A stretch of 64,000 bases of DNA from Facklamia sp. 7083-14-GEN3 (GTDB lineage: Bacteria > Bacillota > Bacilli > Lactobacillales > Aerococcaceae), in assembly GCF_024742075.1 (NCBI RefSeq), contig NZ_JANSGD010000001.1, forward strand, positions 620,001-684,000. The letters are read 5' to 3'. Positions 44,907 through 54,709 of the stretch are shown in pieces. Both the position numbers and the translations under genes were made by a program. Position 1 is the stretch's first letter. Every line of letters starts with the position of its first letter. The notes under the pieces are model-generated. The model searched no databases and had not been told where the DNA came from. It was given only the letters and a program-made list of their open reading frames with translations.

Positions 44907-47471
44907 TTATTTCAGCTCATCTTTTAATTGAGATAAGAAATTTAAAGCATCTAAGGGTGTCATTTGATTAATATCTGCTTCTTTAAGTGCCTTTTCTATT
45001 TTTGAAGAACTTTCTTTAATTTGGACTTCTTCAGGCACTTGGAAAAGGTCGATTTGATCGACTTGATGGTTGCGTAAATGTTTGGCATTGGCTTCTAACT
45101 CATCCAGCACCACTTGACTCTGTCTTAAGACTGATTCTGGCAATCCTGCTAAGCGCCCCACATGAATGCCATAGGACTTATCCGCTGGTCCAGCTAGAAT
45201 TTTATAGAGAAAGACTAAGTGACCGGCTTCTTCCACGGCTCCAACATGAATGTTTTTTATCTGAGAAAGACTTTGGTCAAGGTCAGTTAATTCATGATAG
45301 TGGGTAGAGAAAATGGTAGCCGCTCCCACTTTTTGAGCAATATAGTAAAGAATCGCTTCTGCTAATGCAATGCCGTCGAAGGTGGCTGTTCCTCTACCAA
45401 TCTCATCAAAGAGGATCAGACTGCGATCAGTGGCATTTTGCAAGGCGTAGTTGGTTTCAATCATTTCCACCATGAAGGTGGATTGCCCACTGGTTAAGTC
45501 ATCAGAAGATCCGATCCGGGTAAAGATTTGATCAACTAAGGGCAGTCTAGCTTCCTTAGCCGGAACGAAACAACCAATTTGATTAAGAATAACACTATAA
45601 GCGATTTGACGCATATAGGTCGACTTCCCCGACATATTGGGTCCTGTTAGTAATAGAACAAATTGATCGTGGTCTAGATTAAAATCATTGGCAATAAATT
45701 TAGATCGGCCGATTAACTTCTCCAAAACAGGATGACGACTTTCTTTTATCTCAAAATCCTTTCTTTGATCAGACAAATAAGCTTGAGTAAAGTTCTCCTC
45801 CTCGCTTAATTCTGCAAACGAGCATAAAACATCTAGAGTAGCCACAGCTTGTGCTAATTCTTGTAATTGAGTGGAATAAGTATTTAAACGATTTCGTAAA
45901 TCGATAAAGAGATGATATTCCAACTTTTCAGCCTTTTCCTGGGCTCCTAGAATGGTACTTTCTATTTGTTTGAGTTCATCGGTGATATAGCGTTCATTAT
46001 TGGCTAAGGTTTGCTTACGAACATAAGTCGGATCATCAAAGTCTTGTGCTTGCAAACGACTCATCTCTAAATAGTAGCCAAACACTTTATTATAGCCCAC
46101 CTTAAGCGTTTTTAAACCGGTTCTTTGACGTTCACGTTCTTGATAATCAATTAACCAACTTTCACCATTATCCAAAGCATCGCGATAACCATCTAATTCT
46201 TTATGATAATGGTCTTTAATAATTCTGCCTTCTGTTAAAGAAATGGGTGGATTGTCGACAAGAGCCTCATCAATAATATCGAGTAACTCATTAAATTCAG
46301 GTAAGTCTTTAAATTGATCAACGGAATCCATGGATTCATTCAATTGCTGGAGATACTGATTAAGGACTGGTATTTGTTTCAAGGATTGGCGCAACTGGTC
46401 AACTTCTCTAGCATTGGCAGTCTGTAAAGAAAGTTTGGTTACTAAGCGTTCAAGGTCATAGACATTTTTTAGAACATTAACTAACTCGAGACGAACAAAG
46501 TATTGATTGATCAATCCAGCTACTTTTTGATGGCGACTAATTAGAGCCTGTTTTTTTAATAAGGGTTTATCCAACCACTGGTGTAATAGTCTCCCCCCCA
46601 TAGCCGTCTGCGTGCGGTCTATCAACCACAACAATGACCCCTTACGCTTTTGGGTCCTTAAAGATTCGGTTAACTCGAGTTGGACTTTGGTGTATTGATT
46701 CATCTGCAAGTAGGCTGATAAAGTATAAACTTCTACTTCTTTTAAATAATCAAAAGCATGAGGTTGTATAGATTTAAGATAAGCCGTTAAATATTTCAAG
46801 AGTTCTGTTTGAACTAGACTTGCTTCTTTCAGTTTAAAAAAGTTTTCTGTTAATGCTGGCGGCGTAAAGGCTGATTTAAAAGCTGTAATTCTTTCTTGCA
46901 ATTGGGTCAATTCTTCTTTGCTAAAACCAGACCTTGTTTCCTCATCAATAATCCACTCACTGGGTTTAACTGTTTGAATTTCACTTACAAATTGATTCCA
47001 ATCTTCGGTTTGTGTCATCCGGCTTTGTCCAGTTGAAATATCAACGTAAACTAAATGGTAAGTGTTTTTTGCTTTTAAAAAAGCGGCTAGGTAATTATTT
47101 TCCTTATGCTTAAGTGCTTGATCCACCAAAATGGTTCCTGGTGTAATAATTTGTACAACATCTCTTTTGACCATTCCTTTGGTGAGTCGTGGATCTTCTA
47201 ATTGTTCACAAATGGCCACCTTATATCCCTCTTCAATCAACCGACGAATATATTCAGTGGCTGAGTGATAAGGAACCCCACACATAGGAACTGGATCTTC
47301 TGCTTTTTTATTACGGGAAGTAAGCGTGATTTCTAATACTCTTGAAGCTATAATAGCATCTTCATAAAACATTTCATAAAAATCACCTAAACGGAAAAAT
47401 AAAATGGAATCTTGATGCTTGGCTTTAATTGAAAGGTATTGTTGCATCATAGGAGTTTCTTTATTTGACAT
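44907..47471 (-). CDS. mutS: DNA mismatch repair protein MutS
   Basis: An 854-residue mismatch sensor. The mismatch-reading Phe-x-Glu lies in FFRLGDFYEMFYE (near 28). A connector, lever and clamp region follows, then the ATPase with Walker A LTGPNMSGKSTYMRQ (near 607) and Walker B ILFDEIGRGTATFDG (near 684), and a helix-turn-helix dimer region. Start is uncertain by two codons: a GTG at 47477 sits 4 bases after GAGG, and an ATG at 47471 sits 10 bases after it; the ATG is chosen. A promoter-like site with a palindrome lies just upstream. Confidence 0.97.
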   Translation of the reverse strand: MSNKETPMMQQYLSIKAKHQDSILFFRLGDFYEMFYEDAIIASRVLEITLTSRNKKAEDPVPMCGVPYHSATEYIRRLIEEGYKVAICEQLEDPRLTKGMVKRDVVQIITPGTILVDQALKHKENNYLAAFLKAKNTYHLVYVDISTGQSRMTQTEDWNQFVSEIQTVKPSEWIIDEETRSGFSKEELTQLQERITAFKSAFTPPALTENFFKLKEASLVQTELLKYLTAYLKSIQPHAFDYLKEVEVYTLSAYLQMNQYTKVQLELTESLRTQKRKGSLLWLIDRTQTAMGGRLLHQWLDKPLLKKQALISRHQKVAGLINQYFVRLELVNVLKNVYDLERLVTKLSLQTANAREVDQLRQSLKQIPVLNQYLQQLNESMDSVDQFKDLPEFNELLDIIDEALVDNPPISLTEGRIIKDHYHKELDGYRDALDNGESWLIDYQERERQRTGLKTLKVGYNKVFGYYLEMSRLQAQDFDDPTYVRKQTLANNERYITDELKQIESTILGAQEKAEKLEYHLFIDLRNRLNTYSTQLQELAQAVATLDVLCSFAELSEEENFTQAYLSDQRKDFEIKESRHPVLEKLIGRSKFIANDFNLDHDQFVLLLTGPNMSGKSTYMRQIAYSVILNQIGCFVPAKEARLPLVDQIFTRIGSSDDLTSGQSTFMVEMIETNYALQNATDRSLILFDEIGRGTATFDGIALAEAILYYIAQKVGAATIFSTHYHELTDLDQSLSQIKNIHVGAVEEAGHLVFLYKILAGPADKSYGIHVGRLAGLPESVLRQSQVVLDELEANAKHLRNHQVDQIDLFQVPEEVQIKESSSKIEKALKEADINQMTPLDALNFLSQLKDELK

Positions 47472-47512
47472 GGCCACTCATCCTCTAGTTAATTTATCAT
47501 TTAATGGGTTCG

Positions 47513-47530
47513 ATTATCATGATAATAACA
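47513..47530 (-). promoter_or_regulatory. mutS extended -10 overlapped by a 14-bp palindrome
   Basis: On the minus strand TGTTATTAT (47522-47530) is an extended -10. It overlaps the perfect palindrome ATTATCATGATAAT (47513-47526). The -35 position reads AGAAAA, so the promoter would rely on its extended -10. The palindrome looks like an operator. Confidence 0.5.
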
Positions 47531-47658
47531 GTTGTAAAATAAACTTTTCTCTTCCTATTACTAAGCTACTTCATAGTTAAAAAAAATAAAGAACTTAAGC
47601 ATAAGTTATCTTAGAAGTGAAAGCTTTTACTATCTCTATTTTAGCAAAACCTTTCATA

Positions 47659-47672
47659 ATTATCATGATATA
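47659..47672 (-). repeat. Second copy of the mutS palindrome
   Basis: ATTATCATGATATA matches 12 of 14 bases of the palindrome at the mutS -10, keeping the symmetric TATCATGATA core. The two centres are 146 bp apart. Confidence 0.5.
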
Positions 47673-47703
47673 AAAAGCACAACTCCAAAAGGGGTTGTGC
47701 TTT
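47671..47703 (-). terminator. Rho-independent terminator of rny
   Basis: AAAGCACAACCCC / GGAGTTGTGCTTTTT with a TTTT loop, starting 5 bases after the rny stop codon on the minus strand. Confidence 0.9.
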
Positions 47704-47707
47704 GTGT

Positions 47708-49270
47708 TTATTTTGCATACTCTACGGCTCGTATTTCGCGTATTACCGTTACTTTAATATTTCCTGGATATTTCATTTCATTTTCAATGCGTTTTTTCAC
47801 ACTTCTAGCTAAAGCAGCCGCTTTCGCATCATTGATCTTGTCTGGAGCGACAATCACACGTACTTCACGACCTGCTTGGATAGCATAGGATTGAGTAACG
47901 CCTTCATTTTCATTGGCGATTTCTTCCAATTGTTTCAAGCGACGAATGTAATTTTCTAAGGATTCACTTCGTGCACCTGGTCTTGCGGCTGATAAGGCAT
48001 CTGCCGCTGCTACTAACTCTGAGATAACAGAAGTTGCTTTGGTATCGCCATGGTGAGAAGCGATTGCATTAATAACTGTCTCACTTTCTTTGTAACGATT
48101 AGCAATTTCGGCACCAATTTCAACGTGAGACCCTTCAATTTCTTGATCCAAAGCTTTACCAATATCATGAAGTAAGCCAGCTCTTTTGGCTAAGACTACA
48201 TCTTCATTCAATTCACCAGCCATGACACCTGCTAATTTTGCTACTTCAACAGAGTGTTTTAGGACGTTTTGACCATAAGAGGTCCGGTAAGCTAAACGAC
48301 CAATAATCTTAATTAAGTCAGGATGAATAGCGTGAACACCGACATCGAAGACAGCTTCTTCACCAACTTCACGGATACGCTCATCCATTTCTTTACGTGC
48401 GCGCTCGACCATTTCTTCAATTCTAGCAGGATGAATCCGACCATCTTGAATTAAACGTTCAAGAGCGAGTTTAGCAATTTCACGACGAATTGGGTCAAAG
48501 CCACTTAAAACGACTGTTTCTGGTGTATCATCTACGATTAAATCGATACCTGTCAAGCTTTCTAAGGTGCGAATATTCCGTCCTTCACGACCGATAATTC
48601 GACCCTTCATATCGTCATTTGGCAAGTGAACAACCGTTACAGAGTTATCTGTTACTAGGTCTGTTGCGGAACGTTGAATAGCTTGAAGAATGATACTTTT
48701 GGCATTGCGATCGGCTTCTTCTTTTGCTTTTTGATCAGCATCACGAATCATGACTGCCATTTCATTGGAAAGTGTCTCTTCTGTCTCTTTAAGAATGATT
48801 TCTTTAGCATCTTCTCGTGACATCATAGCGATTCTTTCTAATTCTTCTTGGCCCTTTATGGTGAGTTGTTCAATTTCACTTTCTTTTTCCGTCAATTCAT
48901 CTTTGCGTTTTAAATAATCTGCTTCTTTATTTTCTAATAGAGATTCACGATTATCTAAAGTATTGCTTTTCCTATCCAGGTTTTCTTCTTTTTGAATTAA
49001 ACGATTTTCAAATTTTGTCGCTTCTTGGCGACGTTCTTTTAGTTCGTTTTCAATCTCATTACGGTATTTGATATTTTCTTCCTTCGCTTCAAAAAGCGCT
49101 TCGCGTTTTAAAGTTTGGGCTTGATTTATCGCATCATCAATAATTGCTTCGGCATTTGCTTTTGCGCTTGCAATATTTTTTTCATCTGATTTTTGTTTAA
49201 CGATATAACCAATAACAAAACCAGCAATTAAAGCAACGATAGCGAAGGCGAGTGGAATCAAATTTTCCAT
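47708..49270 (-). CDS. rny: Ribonuclease Y
   Basis: A 520-residue membrane-anchored endoribonuclease that starts mRNA decay in Firmicutes. An N-terminal membrane helix (about 4-24) is followed by a long Glu/Lys-rich coiled coil (25-200). A KH domain has [18 protein letters not shown] (near 219), and the HD domain has [15 protein letters not shown] and the metal motif [10 protein letters not shown] (near 365). Start is the ATG at 49270; a GTG three codons earlier lies inside the ribosome binding site GGAGGTG. It has its own promoter and terminator. Confidence 0.97.
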   Translation of the reverse strand: MENLIPLAFAIVALIAGFVIGYIVKQKSDEKNIASAKANAEAIIDDAINQAQTLKREALFEAKEENIKYRNEIENELKERRQEATKFENRLIQKEENLDRKSNTLDNRESLLENKEADYLKRKDELTEKESEIEQLTIKGQEELERIAMMSREDAKEIILKETEETLSNEMAVMIRDADQKAKEEADRNAKSIILQAIQRSATDLVTDNSVTVVHLPNDDMKGRIIGREGRNIRTLESLTGIDLIVDDTPETVVLSGFDPIRREIAKLALERLIQDGRIHPARIEEMVERARKEMDERIREVGEEAVFDVGVHAIHPDLIKIIGRLAYRTSYGQNVLKHSVEVAKLAGVMAGELNEDVVLAKRAGLLHDIGKALDQEIEGSHVEIGAEIANRYKESETVINAIASHHGDTKATSVISELVAAADALSAARPGARSESLENYIRRLKQLEEIANENEGVTQSYAIQAGREVRVIVAPDKINDAKAAALARSVKKRIENEMKYPGNIKVTVIREIRAVEYAK

Positions 49271-49349
49271 AAGAGTCACCTCCGTATCTATTTAGTTTTT
49301 TCATTAATTAATAGTGTATAAAAATTAATCGTGGCTTTCCACAACTTTT

Positions 49350-49378
49350 ATAATACTTTTAATTGAAGTCATAGTCAA
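49350..49378 (-). promoter_or_regulatory. Promoter of rny
   Basis: TTGACT (49373-49378), a 17-base spacer and TATTAT (49350-49355) on the minus strand. The leader to the start codon is about 75 bases. Confidence 0.7.
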
Positions 49379-49434
49379 ATAATTCAAAGGATACTTATGA
49401 CTATTTAGACCGAATATATCTTTAGCTTTTTATG

Positions 49435-49470
49435 AAAAAGAAGACCCTCATTGAATTGAAGGGTCTTCTT
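49435..49470 (-). terminator. Rho-independent terminator of recA
   Basis: Perfect stem AAGAAGACCCT / AGGGTCTTCTT followed by TTTC on the minus strand, 55 bases after the recA stop. Confidence 0.9.
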
Positions 49471-49524
49471 AAACTTTTAACTTGAATGTAGTTAATTTTA
49501 TTTTTTTTAATTGGTCTTGTAAAA

Positions 49525-50586
49525 TTATTTTTCAATTTCTTTTATTTTTTCCAAAGCTTCTTCATCGGCTTCTTCAGAAGTTACTGCCGAATGACCACCA
49601 ATTTGATAGTGCTGTCTAACTTGTTGATCAATTTCTTCGAAGATTTGTGGGTTATCTTCTAAGAATTGTTTTGCACTTTCGCGTCCTTGACCAATTCGTT
49701 CTTCTTTATAAGAATACCAAGAACCTGCCTTATTAATAATATCCAAATCAGATGCCATATCTACTAACTCTCCAATTTGAGAGATACCGTAACCATAGAC
49801 TATATCGACCATGGCTTCTTTAAATGGTGGCGCCATTTTGTTTTTAACAACTTTAATTCGCGTCCGGTTACCATAAACATCTCCACCTTGCTTAAGGCTT
49901 TCAGTTCTTCTGACTTCAAGACGAATAGAAGAATAAAACTTCAAAGCACGTCCACCTGGGGTTACTTCTGGGTTACCGAACATTACGCCAACCTTTTCAC
50001 GAATCTGGTTGATAAAGAAGGCAATCGTGTTAGTTTTATTAATTGAACCAGATAATTTACGCATAGCTTGCGACATCAAACGGGCTTGCAAACCAATATG
50101 CGAATCTCCCATCTCTCCTTCGATTTCAGCTCGCGGGACTAAAGCAGCTACAGAGTCAACAACCACAATATCGACCGCTCCTGATGAAACCAAGGCATCC
50201 GCTATTTCCAAAGCTTGTTCTCCTGTATCTGGTTGAGAGAGTAATAATTCGTTAATATCGACTCCTAATTTTTCAGCGTAAACTGGATCTAAAGCATGCT
50301 CAGCATCGATAAAGGCTGCCAATCCACCTCTTTTTTGGACAGATGCAATGGCATGTAGGGCAACAGTGGTCTTACCAGAAGATTCTGGACCGTAACATTC
50401 AATAACCCTTCCACGAGGATAGCCACCTATTCCAAGGGCCACATCTAAAGCTAAGGAGCCAGAAGGAACCGTGTCAATTTCCACACTTGTTCGATCGCCT
50501 AACCGCATGATTGCACCTTTTCCATAACTTTTTTCTATATTTTTTAGCGCCTGATCTAAGGCTTTTTGTCTATTTGCATCTACCAT
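49525..50586 (-). CDS. recA: Recombinase RecA
   Basis: A 353-residue strand-exchange protein and SOS co-protease. Walker A is GPESSGKTT (near 66), Walker B is [11 protein letters not shown] (near 138), the L1 loop is [18 protein letters not shown], and the L2 loop is [22 protein letters not shown] (split). A Glu/Asp-rich C-terminal tail is present. The frame opens 7 codons earlier, but GGAGGAAAT sits directly before the ATG at 50586. A LexA box and promoter upstream show SOS control. Confidence 0.99.
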   Translation of the reverse strand: MVDANRQKALDQALKNIEKSYGKGAIMRLGDRTSVEIDTVPSGSLALDVALGIGGYPRGRVIECYGPESSGKTTVALHAIASVQKRGGLAAFIDAEHALDPVYAEKLGVDINELLLSQPDTGEQALEIADALVSSGAVDIVVVDSVAALVPRAEIEGEMGDSHIGLQARLMSQAMRKLSGSINKTNTIAFFINQIREKVGVMFGNPEVTPGGRALKFYSSIRLEVRRTESLKQGGDVYGNRTRIKVVKNKMAPPFKEAMVDIVYGYGISQIGELVDMASDLDIINKAGSWYSYKEERIGQGRESAKQFLEDNPQIFEEIDQQVRQHYQIGGHSAVTSEEADEEALEKIKEIEK

Positions 50587-50616
50587 ATTATTTCCTCCGT
50601 TCATCAAGGTACTCTT

Positions 50617-50667
50617 ATCTTAACAATATCTTAGTCTAAACTCAAGTTTTTTACGAACTTTTGTTCG
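50617..50667 (-). promoter_or_regulatory. recA promoter with LexA (SOS) box
   Basis: CGAACAAAAGTTCG (50654-50667) is a perfect Gram-positive LexA box (CGAAC-N4-GTTCG). Eight bases downstream are TTGAGT (50640-50645), a 17-base spacer and TAAGAT (50617-50622) with extended TGT. The whole unit lies over the 3' end of the cinA frame, so recA can be induced independently of cinA. Confidence 0.88.
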
Positions 50668-51908
50668 ATTGTTTTCTTAATTAATTCATAACCATAATTA
50701 GTAGCCAAGTCTCTCACATAGTCGCGTCCTCGATTAGGAAGCATTAATTTCTGCCACTCAGTCGGATGATTTTTGCTTGCACAAGCCAGATAAACTTCTC
50801 CAGCTGGATGTCCTTGATCGGGCCCCGGACCAGCTACTCCACTTAAAGCAAGAGCTATGTCACTGCCACTTAATTTTAAGCACTATTCGGCCATGGCACA
50901 AGCACATTGCTCACTGTATACTGAATATTTCTCAATTAATTCAGGATCAATCGATAGTAAATCAACTTTAGCTTGGGCTTGATAGACCACAAAACCTCCC
51001 TTTATTACTGCTGAAGCACTAGGAACCTGAGTTAGGCGACTTAGCATTTTTCCCCCTGTTAGACTCTCAGCACCTGATAGGGTGAGTTTAAGCTGCTTCA
51101 ATCGATTAATTAAATATGCTTCTATAGTATGCTCTCTTCCTTCACCAATATAATAGTCTTTTAATTGATCTATTATTTGGTGGGAGGTTTCGTCTAATAA
51201 TTGGTAATTATCAACTATTTTGGACTGCTTTTGACTTAAGACTAGGCGAATATGTCTAGGCTTAGCATAAATAGCGATATCAAGCTCTCTTGCTTTTTGA
51301 ATGATTGGCTCTAATAAATTCGCTACTTGTGATTCGCCAATCCCATAAAAATTCAAACAAATTGTTTCCGTCGCTAGGGGCTGGTCAATTTTTTGTTCAA
51401 AATAGGGTACAACTTCTTTATTAAGCATGGCCTTTAATTCATTAGGTGGGCCTGGTAAGCAAATGTAGTATTGATTAGCGTCAGCATCAAAATATAAACT
51501 ACCACAGGCTAAGCCATCTTCTGTATTAAAACAATAACCTTCTCTAAAGGTTAAAGCTTGTTTATAATCCAATGGAGAGAGCTGACGGTCTTGTTTTATA
51601 AAATAATCTTGAATATATTGCCACTGTTGAGAATCGATAACCAATTCTTGCCCAAGATAATGAGCTAAACTTTCTTTAGTTAAATCGTCGTGGGTCGGCC
51701 CTATCCCACCAGCTAAGACAATTAGGTCTGCTCGAGTCGCAGCTATGCTAATTGATTCTTCAATCCGCTTTTGATTGTCGTCCACCACTTGTTGGTTGTA
51801 AGATGAAACTCCAATTGAAGCAAATGCTTTAGCTAGTAGTGCAGCATTGGTATTAATGGTCTGTCCCTGAACTAATTCCGTTCCTACTGTGATAATTTCT
51901 AAATTCAT
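50631..51908 (-). pseudogene. cinA: cinA interrupted by an in-frame TAG (competence/damage-inducible protein, NMN amidase domain)
   Basis: The N-terminal 341 codons encode the MoCF-like domain (GTELVQGQTINTNAALL, then AGGIGPTHDD) and the first part of the C-terminal amidase domain (GAESLTGG with the nucleophilic Ser, and YQAQAK). A TAG at 50883-50885 then stops translation right after ACAMAE. The same frame stays open for 83 more codons and still encodes the expected end of the domain (LSGVAGPGPDQGHPAGEV). Without the stop the product would be 425 residues, normal for CinA (about 415). This points to one recent nonsense change, or an error in the sequence. A truncated 341-residue protein may still be made. 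CinA acts in the pyridine nucleotide and competence context and commonly precedes recA. Confidence 0.88.
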
Positions 51909-51961
51909 TGAAGACCCTCCATTTTATAAATACCTATTAAAGTCAAAAAGGTGTTTTCTTT

Positions 51962-51992
51962 AAAAAAAAGCCATCAAAAAGATGACTTTTTA
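51962..51992 (-). terminator. Rho-independent terminator of pgsA
   Basis: AAAAGTCATC / GATGGCTTTTTTTT with a T-rich loop on the minus strand, 12 bases after the pgsA stop. It separates pgsA from cinA. Confidence 0.85.
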
Positions 51993-52003
51993 AAGAAAAT
52001 AAA

Positions 52004-52585
52004 CTACTTAATATCGGTGAAAAGATGTCTAGCTTTATAGAAGTATTCTATACCTGAATATACAGTAAAGAATAAAGCTATTCCCATTAAAAGATGGGCC
52101 AAAGAGAAAGGTAACCATGTAAAACCAGCATTATTCCAAAGAAAGAACAGTATGGCAAACATTTGACTGAAGGTTTTTACTTTTCCAGGCCAGGCTGCTG
52201 CCATTACTTTACCATTGGATTGAGCTAATAATACCCTTAAACCGGTTACTAATAATTCTCGACAGATAATAATGATGACCATCCAAGCTGAAATAAATTG
52301 ATGTTCAACTAGCATTATGAGTGCTGCAATGACTAAAAGTTTGTCTGCCATTGGATCAGCAAACACACCAAAAGAAGTGACTAAATTTAACTTGCGTGCT
52401 AAATAACCATCTAAATAGTCCGTAAAGGATGCTGTCGCAAATACTAGTCCTCCAATAAAGAAAGGGGTAGCAATGGTTGTCCCTAAAAGTGTCAGATTGC
52501 CCCAGTCTAATGGTAAGGTTAACAAACAGACAAATAAAGGAATTAAAAAAATTCTAAAAACAGTTAAACGATTGGCAATATTCAT
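52004..52585 (-). CDS. pgsA: CDP-diacylglycerol-glycerol-3-phosphate 3-phosphatidyltransferase PgsA
   Basis: A 193-residue integral membrane enzyme for the committed step of phosphatidylglycerol synthesis. The CDP-alcohol phosphotransferase motif D-G-x2-A-R-x8-G-x3-D-x3-D is seen in DYLDGYLARKLNLVTSFGVFADPMADK (split; about 56-82). Several hydrophobic helices flank it. It follows rodZ by 18 bases, as in B. subtilis. Confidence 0.96.
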   Translation of the reverse strand: MNIANRLTVFRIFLIPLFVCLLTLPLDWGNLTLLGTTIATPFFIGGLVFATASFTDYLDGYLARKLNLVTSFGVFADPMADKLLVIAALIMLVEHQFISAWMVIIIICRELLVTGLRVLLAQSNGKVMAAAWPGKVKTFSQMFAILFFLWNNAGFTWLPFSLAHLLMGIALFFTVYSGIEYFYKARHLFTDIK

Positions 52586-52603
52586 AACTTACTCTCCCGA
52601 TGG

Positions 52604-53587
52604 TTAATTAGAATCTAATGTCGCTGGATCCTCATAGCTAGTTTCTTCATTATTTTCTGAAAGTTCATCAATAGCTAACTCTTCACTTGAAGAAGTGGCT
52701 TCATTAACTTTAAAGATAATAACACCAGGAACACTCGGATCAGGCTCAACAGCCTTACCGTTGACTATAAACTGGGCTCCTTCTGGATATCCTAACTCTA
52801 TCCTTACAGTCTTAGTAGTTTCTTTAGCTTGATGTTCCAAGTCTTCATCTTTAGAAATCGTTTGGTCTACTACCATACTACCTTCTTCATAAATACCGAC
52901 CCACACAAAGGCGTTTCCTTTGGCACCAAATTGATAATTTTCAATAGGACCTTCTAATTGGTAGGTCTTAATCTCGCCAGCTTGAGAAATTTCAGTAATC
53001 ACTTCATTTCCAACTAATAGCTGATTATCGGCTAAGTCTTTTTTATTATCAACTTGTTCCGTTACTTCGCCCTCTTCAGTCGATCTATCCACTGGATTAG
53101 CCGAAGGCTTAACAATTTCCAAGACATCGGCATTATTATTGGTTTGAGCGACTTGATTATCTTCAGTTGAAATCTGACGAATGGCATAAATTAAGATAAC
53201 AATAATACAAATAATAATCGCTGAAAGAATAGCCATGGGAACATAAGAGAGAATTTTCTCAATCTGATTAGACTCACCATTCAAATGACGGCTACGTAAC
53301 CTACTTGGCATTTCAGCCTCTTCTTCTCTTATCAGACTACTTTCATTGTTCTGCACTTCTAACTCATTGGCATATTCTTTTAAGAGAGTATCTCCATCTA
53401 ATCCCACCATATCAGCGTACTGTTTAACAAAGGCACGGGCATAGAAATTCCCCGGTAGTTCTTCCAATTGGCCTTCTTCAATGGCTTGTAAATATTTTTT
53501 TTGAATTTTAGTCATTTGTTGCAAGGTATTTAATGTATAACCTTTATTTACACGTGCTTCACGCAATCTTGTTCCTAATTCACTCAT
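52604..53587 (-). CDS. rodZ: Cytoskeleton/cell-shape protein RodZ (YmfM-like)
   Basis: A 327-residue bitopic membrane protein. The N-terminal helix-turn-helix is LGTRLREARVNKGYTLNTL (3-21) with KKYLQAIEEG. A membrane helix lies at about 115-140, and an extracytoplasmic DUF4115 beta-domain follows (about 205-300), with an acidic Ser/Glu tail. RodZ links MreB filaments to the wall machinery; in cocci lacking MreB its role is less clear, and mreB is not in this window. The frame opens 9 codons upstream, but the ATG at 53587 has AAGGGG before it. Confidence 0.88.
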   Translation of the reverse strand: MSELGTRLREARVNKGYTLNTLQQMTKIQKKYLQAIEEGQLEELPGNFYARAFVKQYADMVGLDGDTLLKEYANELEVQNNESSLIREEEAEMPSRLRSRHLNGESNQIEKILSYVPMAILSAIIICIIVILIYAIRQISTEDNQVAQTNNNADVLEIVKPSANPVDRSTEEGEVTEQVDNKKDLADNQLLVGNEVITEISQAGEIKTYQLEGPIENYQFGAKGNAFVWVGIYEEGSMVVDQTISKDEDLEHQAKETTKTVRIELGYPEGAQFIVNGKAVEPDPSVPGVIIFKVNEATSSSEELAIDELSENNEETSYEDPATLDSN

Positions 53588-53618
53588 ATTTATGACCCCT
53601 TCTATCCATATCAATTAT

Positions 53619-53624
53619 ATTATA
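53619..53624 (-). promoter_or_regulatory. Extended -10 promoter of rodZ-pgsA
   Basis: TGCTATAAT on the minus strand is a full extended -10, about 30 bases before the rodZ ATG. The -35 region (GACCCA) is weak. Confidence 0.55.
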
Positions 53625-53668
53625 GCACAGTTAAAAAGCCTTGGGTCAGATAAAATTCCTAGCTCAGT

Positions 53669-54694
53669 TTAGTTGGCTTCTTTTTCAATTAAGTCACGAA
53701 TGAGCGTATACATATATTTTTCAGCATCAAAAGCTTGTAAATCACTCGCTTGTTCACCTAAACCGATATATTTAACCGGAATGTCTAATTCATGGCGGAT
53801 TGAAAGGATGACGCCCCCTTTAGCGGTTCCATCCAACTTGGTTAAGACTAGTCCACTTATCTCGGTTGCTTCGTTAAATTGTTTAGCTTGAATCAAGGCA
53901 TTTTGGCCGGTTGTTGCATCTAAAACTAAGAGAACTTCTTGTACACCATTAGGATTTTCTCTTTCAATAATCCGTTTCATTTTAGCTAATTCAGCCATCA
54001 GATTCGCTTTAGTTTGCAAACGACCCGCCGTGTCAACTAAAAGATAATCATAATCTTCCGCATTGGCTTTCTTTACTGCGTCAAAGACAACAGAAGCAGG
54101 GTCTCCTTGATCCGCTCCGGTTACTACAGGTATTCCTAAGCGCTCTCCCCAAACATTTAACTGCTCAACGGCACCTGCTCTAAAAGTATCCGCTGCGGCC
54201 ATCAAGACCTTGTGTCCTGATTGTTTCAAGTTGTAACCAATTTTACCGACAGAAGTCGTCTTACCCACCCCATTAACACCTACAAACAAGACAACTGTGG
54301 GTCCGTTGGGATTTTCAATTAAATGAGGGTTAACGGGCTGGTCTTTTTCGTAAATTGCCACCATTTGTTCCAGCATAACCCGCTTTACATCTTGTGGTTT
54401 ATGAACATTTTCAGCTTCTACTGCATCACGAATGGCATCGGTTAAAGCCAGAGTCATTTTAAAGCCAACATCGGCTGAAATTAAAATTTCTTCTAAATCA
54501 TCATAAAATTCATCATCCAATTCTCTCCAAGAAGTAAATAAGTCAGTAATGCGGTCAGAAAAAGATTTACGTGTTTTTTCCATTCCCTTATCATACTTCT
54601 CAAAGACAATCTGTTCTTCTTGGTCTAATACTTCTTCCTTAACAACTTTATCTTCACCTGTGAAAGCTCGTTTAATGCGATCAAATAATCCCAT
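53669..54694 (-). CDS. ftsY: Signal recognition particle receptor FtsY
   Basis: A 341-residue SRP-type GTPase that docks ribosome-SRP complexes to the membrane. A short charged N-terminus replaces the long acidic domain of E. coli FtsY, as usual in Firmicutes. The four-helix N domain is at about 40-115. The G domain has GVNGVGKTTSVGK (near 138), AADTFRAGAVEQL, DTAGRLQTKANLM, LTKLDGTAKGG and the closing YIGLGEQASDLQAF. It follows the Cof-type HAD gene by 15 bases. Confidence 0.97.
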   Translation of the reverse strand: MGLFDRIKRAFTGEDKVVKEEVLDQEEQIVFEKYDKGMEKTRKSFSDRITDLFTSWRELDDEFYDDLEEILISADVGFKMTLALTDAIRDAVEAENVHKPQDVKRVMLEQMVAIYEKDQPVNPHLIENPNGPTVVLFVGVNGVGKTTSVGKIGYNLKQSGHKVLMAAADTFRAGAVEQLNVWGERLGIPVVTGADQGDPASVVFDAVKKANAEDYDYLLVDTAGRLQTKANLMAELAKMKRIIERENPNGVQEVLLVLDATTGQNALIQAKQFNEATEISGLVLTKLDGTAKGGVILSIRHELDIPVKYIGLGEQASDLQAFDAEKYMYTLIRDLIEKEAN

Positions 54695-54709
54695 AAGACT
54701 TCCTCCGTT

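Noticed and set aside
50883-50885. The cinA TAG as a recoding site (suppression or unusual amino acid)
   Set aside because: No special downstream structure is evident and every other gene here reads normally. A simple nonsense mutation or sequence error is the more economical reading.
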